Below are positions 60,999-64,000 of a stretch of DNA of 64,000 bases, piece after piece. The position numbers and the translations under genes were made by a program. Each line of letters starts with the position of its first letter. The first letter of the stretch is position 1. The stretch is from PALSA-350 sp963834445 (lineage in GTDB: Bacteria > Acidobacteriota > Terriglobia > Terriglobales > Acidobacteriaceae). The notes below the pieces were generated by a model. It saw only the letters and a list, made by a program, of their open reading frames with translations. It made no database searches and had not been told where the DNA came from. The DNA is taken from the NCBI GenBank assembly GCA_963834445.1, contig CAWIBU010000003.1:1240001-1304000 (forward strand). Direction: 5' to 3'.

Positions 60999-62228
60999 CT
61001 AACTGGAGCGAAACCGCAGAGCCCGGCGAAATTGCCCAAGCCTTTGGGCACTAACGTCGTCGGCCGCAATGCGCCCGTAAACGTATGACCCAATCACGCG
61101 CGTGCACCCGAAGAAAAAGCCGAGGATCCCCCCCACCAAGACCCACAACGCCCGGTATGGACCAGATTTTCTGTCCGGCACAAGTGCCGGATCTAACATT
61201 TGAATCAGAGGAGATGCTTTCGCTTCATCCAATCTGGCAGCTTCAAACTGACGCGCGATGAGATCGAAAATGAGGGTGTGGTATTGCACTTCCCTCTGCT
61301 TGCGCAGGTAAGCCAGTTGCGCTTCAGGGAGAGTCCTGCTGGAGAGCGATATATCGCCCGGAGTGTGTCCTTTTTGCAGGCTTTCCAATCCGTGCAGCTG
61401 TTCCCTGAGACCTTGCAATTCACTGTTTAAACGAATCACGTCGGGGTTTTGATCGGTGGATGAGGTACGCATGGCATCCAGCTGTACTTCGCGAGCGATG
61501 ATCTGCGACTGCAACTGGGCAACCTGTGAAATGACGATGCCCGTCTGCCCGGTGGGGGACACGGCACCGGTTTTCTGCTCTGTCTCTTCTAAAGCGATCT
61601 CAGCGTCGGTCAATCGATTTTTTTCGATCTCCATCTGGCTGGCAAAGAAATTTCTCCTCACGGCCGCTTCGCCGATCACCAGGCGGCTGTTCAAGGCATG
61701 CAGCTCATCGACATAGGTATTGGCGATCAGGGCAGCTCGCTTCGGATCCTCGTCTTTGACGGTAATGCTGATCAGGCCGCCTTTTTCGCTCAGGAACTTG
61801 GAAGCACCGGCTAGCTTGATCCGGGCCATGCTGAGTTTTGGGGTGTGATAGACATTCTGCAGATCCAGGCGCTTGATAATCGCATCGGCCATGGTGACGC
61901 TCTGCAGGATTCCCAGGTAAAGATCGTTGGGATCTTTCACCGCGCCGCCACCCAAACCGGTGATCGTGGCCAGGCTACCTAGCTGGCTGATCATGCCCGC
62001 GCTCGACTGACCCTGCTGTGGCGGCATGATCAGCGCTTTTGCGGTGAAGGTTGGTTTCATTAAAAGCACCAGCACCAAAGCCACAAAACAGCCGATGATC
62101 GTCGCCAAAATGATGGTCAACTTGCGCTCTGCGATGACCAGCAACAGATCGAGGAGGTCGAACTCGATCCTGGTCGGCGAGACGGCCTCGAGCGGTGCAT
62201 ATCCCCTGGTGGGCGGCATTACGGCCAT
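60999..62228 (-). CDS. Wzz-like chain-length determinant (PCP family)
   Basis: A polysaccharide co-polymerase of 409 residues with two membrane helices: TIILATIIGCFVALVLVLLM (about 38-58) and ALWVLVGGILGFFFGCTRVI (about 372-392). The domain between them carries the Wzz signature: KPTFTAKALIMPPQ, GGLISITVKDEDPKRAALIA, YVDELHALNSRLVIGEAAVR, a long coiled coil (about 190-300), and PLIQMLDPALVPDRKSGP before the second helix. There is no C-terminal tyrosine-kinase domain. It sets polymer length together with the Wza-like gene 48 bases upstream. Confidence 0.9.
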   Translation of the reverse strand: MAVMPPTRGYAPLEAVSPTRIEFDLLDLLLVIAERKLTIILATIIGCFVALVLVLLMKPTFTAKALIMPPQQGQSSAGMISQLGSLATITGLGGGAVKDPNDLYLGILQSVTMADAIIKRLDLQNVYHTPKLSMARIKLAGASKFLSEKGGLISITVKDEDPKRAALIANTYVDELHALNSRLVIGEAAVRRNFFASQMEIEKNRLTDAEIALEETEQKTGAVSPTGQTGIVISQVAQLQSQIIAREVQLDAMRTSSTDQNPDVIRLNSELQGLREQLHGLESLQKGHTPGDISLSSRTLPEAQLAYLRKQREVQYHTLIFDLIARQFEAARLDEAKASPLIQMLDPALVPDRKSGPYRALWVLVGGILGFFFGCTRVIGSYVYGRIAADDVSAQRLGQFRRALRFRSS

Positions 62229-62276
62229 AAGTTACCTGGCATGGACGGTCGTTTCCACGCGTTTCTCTTGCTTATG

Positions 62277-64000
62277 TTAACGCAGCACTGCGATCGCTGC
62301 TGCACCGAAAGCCAGTTGAGAGAAGATCTGCGTGTAGTTGACAAAGTTTCTCAGGCCGGATGGTCTGGGCACTTTTTCGGGTACTACGACGGTATCGCCC
62401 GCATTCAGCCGTACGGCGGCGAAGTTATTGCCGAAAACGCCCTTTTGTGACTGGCGGCTGATGACCGAGCCATCGGCACGAATGATGAAGGAATCTTGCC
62501 TGTCGGCACTTTTGGTCGGGCCACCCGCCAACCGCAGGTAACTGCCCACTGCCTGAGCGTCGCGGAACAAGAAGGAATTCTGATCGTAAACGGCGCCCAC
62601 CACATTCACCGTGCTGGGCTTGGAGGGAACGACAAAGCGATCGCCATCCTCCAGTTGTATATTGGGCAGGCTGTCGATTCCCGACGCGTTCTGTGAAATA
62701 TCGAGCACGACGCGACCGGTGGCGCGTATGGTGCGGAACTGAGCCACCAAACTTCTCGAGGCGGCCGTCGCCGACGGGTCGGTGGCGCCGAGGCTGGCGG
62801 AAGCTGCGACCGTAGAGCGGTCTATCTCCAGCTCGAGGTTCTGCAAATAGTCATTCAATCGCAATTGCTGCAGGATGCGTGTTGATTCGCGGGTAAAGTT
62901 GGATCCGAAGAGGTAGGCGGCGGGAGTAAAGCCCCCCGCACGGGCAACCAATTGCGGTAAAGTTTCGCCCGGAAGTACGCTGTAGATGCCTGCTTGCTTG
63001 AACTCTCCCTCCAGTCGGACGAACTTGGTGCGCTGGGCCTGGGGAACCTTGATATCCGCCTGGGAAAAGATGGTAACGACGTCGCCAGGTTGGAGGGCTA
63101 GATTCTGGCTGGCGTCATGCTCGAGGACCAATTGCCCGGGATTGAAAGGAACGAGGGACGTGGTGAGAGTTTGCGGGTTCATGCGCTCGATGACCGCGTA
63201 GGACCAGTCGATTTCCGGCACGGGCAGTGCGACGTTAATTGCCGGGCGTGGTAGATTACCGGCTGAGGCCAGGGTTTCATCGGCCAGAGACCTGCTACCC
63301 GTACCGTTACAAGGTTGGCCGTTTCCGGAGTTGTTGGTCCCGTTAGAGCCGCTGGATCCGGGGGCCTGACCGGGCTGGTTTTGTTGAGCAGTACCAGTTC
63401 CGGGGACGCAACTGGGGTCGGTGTTTTCGCCTCGCGACTGGGCGGAGTTCTGGCTATTGTTCGCAGCAGAGTTCTGGCCTGAAGCGTTCCAGGTATTGCT
63501 TGGCTGCCCCGAGGCGCCGTTCAGGGAGTTGGGCATGTTGCTATAAATCGGCACGCCATTGCTGTCGTATTGCGCGGCCCCGGTCTGATAGCCGTTCACA
63601 TCCCTGGGGTAGTAATCGGGATTGTTGGTATATTCCGGCTTAAATTCCGGACCAGGCACGCCGAGCTGATTCCTGCGTTCCCAGTAATCGCGTGTGATGA
63701 GCGATTGGCTATCGGGGATGATCTCGCTTAATTTCATGCCAGGGCGCCAGGAGAAGCGACCGGCCTCGGCAACGTTTCCTCGCAAGGTAACGGTGTTCTG
63801 AAATTGCGGAGAGATGGGGAGCACGCGCAGAAGATCGCCCTGCTGCAGGGGCGTCGCCAGCCCAGCACCCTGCAACGAAATGTCGAGAACGCTGCGACTC
63901 TGGTGCGCGTCGAGACGCTCGAGCGATGCCCGGCTTAAGGAGGCCGTGGAAGAAAGTCCCCCCGCGAAGTGAAGAGCCTGGTCCACGGTGGTGTCCCCTT
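62277..64000 (-). CDS. Wza-like polysaccharide export protein, SLBB repeats, 5' end beyond window
   Basis: An outer-membrane exporter of capsular/exopolysaccharide type, truncated at the window end. At least 569 residues are seen; the frame continues upstream (DTTVDQALHFAGGLS). SLBB modules are visible: TVTLRGNVAEAGRFSWRPGM, KFVRLEGEFKQAGIYSVLPG, VVGAVYDQNSFLF and LRLAGGPTKSADR. A low-complexity Ser/Asn/Gly/Gln-rich insert (about residues 147-233, NSAANNSQNSAQSRG) separates the first from the second module, unusual for Wza. The C-terminal LAFGAAAIAVLR may be an extra hydrophobic segment. Wzz follows 48 bases downstream. Confidence 0.88.
   Translation of the reverse strand, partial: GDTTVDQALHFAGGLSSTASLSRASLERLDAHQSRSVLDISLQGAGLATPLQQGDLLRVLPISPQFQNTVTLRGNVAEAGRFSWRPGMKLSEIIPDSQSLITRDYWERRNQLGVPGPEFKPEYTNNPDYYPRDVNGYQTGAAQYDSNGVPIYSNMPNSLNGASGQPSNTWNASGQNSAANNSQNSAQSRGENTDPSCVPGTGTAQQNQPGQAPGSSGSNGTNNSGNGQPCNGTGSRSLADETLASAGNLPRPAINVALPVPEIDWSYAVIERMNPQTLTTSLVPFNPGQLVLEHDASQNLALQPGDVVTIFSQADIKVPQAQRTKFVRLEGEFKQAGIYSVLPGETLPQLVARAGGFTPAAYLFGSNFTRESTRILQQLRLNDYLQNLELEIDRSTVAASASLGATDPSATAASRSLVAQFRTIRATGRVVLDISQNASGIDSLPNIQLEDGDRFVVPSKPSTVNVVGAVYDQNSFLFRDAQAVGSYLRLAGGPTKSADRQDSFIIRADGSVISRQSQKGVFGNNFAAVRLNAGDTVVVPEKVPRPSGLRNFVNYTQIFSQLAFGAAAIAVLR

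Overview
The window looks like chromosomal DNA from an Acidobacteriota member, probably class Terriglobia. I infer this from several signs: high GC, Gram-negative envelope genes (bamA, skp, fabZ-lpxA-lpxI), an ADOP-type ABC permease remnant, an Ala/Lys-rich histone-H1-like protein, the C-terminal domain style of the lipoprotein at 40.4-41.9 kb, and abundant dispersed palindromic repeats. No rRNA, tRNA or CRISPR locus was found.

0-24 kb is mostly housekeeping. It holds two tandem paralogous secreted proteins, an RlpA-type lytic transglycosylase, an M48 protease with a HIT protein, mutM, purA, folP, a dacB/cytochrome c/membrane protein operon, lipA, frr, a cytoplasmic molybdopterin oxidoreductase, and bamA followed by skp. 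24-38 kb holds lepA, a LysM lytic transglycosylase, the H1-like protein, an IS110-family element inserted in a repeat block, the operon fabZ-lpxA-lpxI-peroxiredoxin, a LolA-like protein, a YjbR protein, a class V aminotransferase and tyrS.

38.6-64 kb is a surface-polysaccharide region in two blocks. Block 1 (38.6-46.4 kb) has a GT-C-like membrane protein, a propeller lipoprotein, two GT2 enzymes, an FkbM methyltransferase and a Wzx-like flippase. Block 2 (50.9-64 kb) has two membrane proteins, a WbaP-like initiating sugar transferase, two GT2 and one GT4 enzyme, a zinc-ribbon nucleotide-sugar epimerase, a second FkbM enzyme, a Wzz-like protein and a Wza-like SLBB export protein cut by the window end. 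Together they supply initiation, elongation, modification, flipping, chain-length control and export of an exopolysaccharide or O-antigen-like polymer. gatA and gatC sit between the blocks, split from each other by one of the membrane genes.

Intergenic space is dominated by two repeat families. Family A is a mosaic of GGGATGACAAATTTG-type segments, with a 105-base palindromic element and a 25-base tandem array. Family B has CTAATTTGGACA ends and nested hairpins. Broken genes include an ADOP permease tail, a SnoaL-like gene interrupted by one in-frame TGA, and a lipoprotein whose last domain is out of frame. I see no convincing new defence or mobile system. The most interesting signals are the repeat families, the IS110 insertion into one of them, and the interrupted genes.
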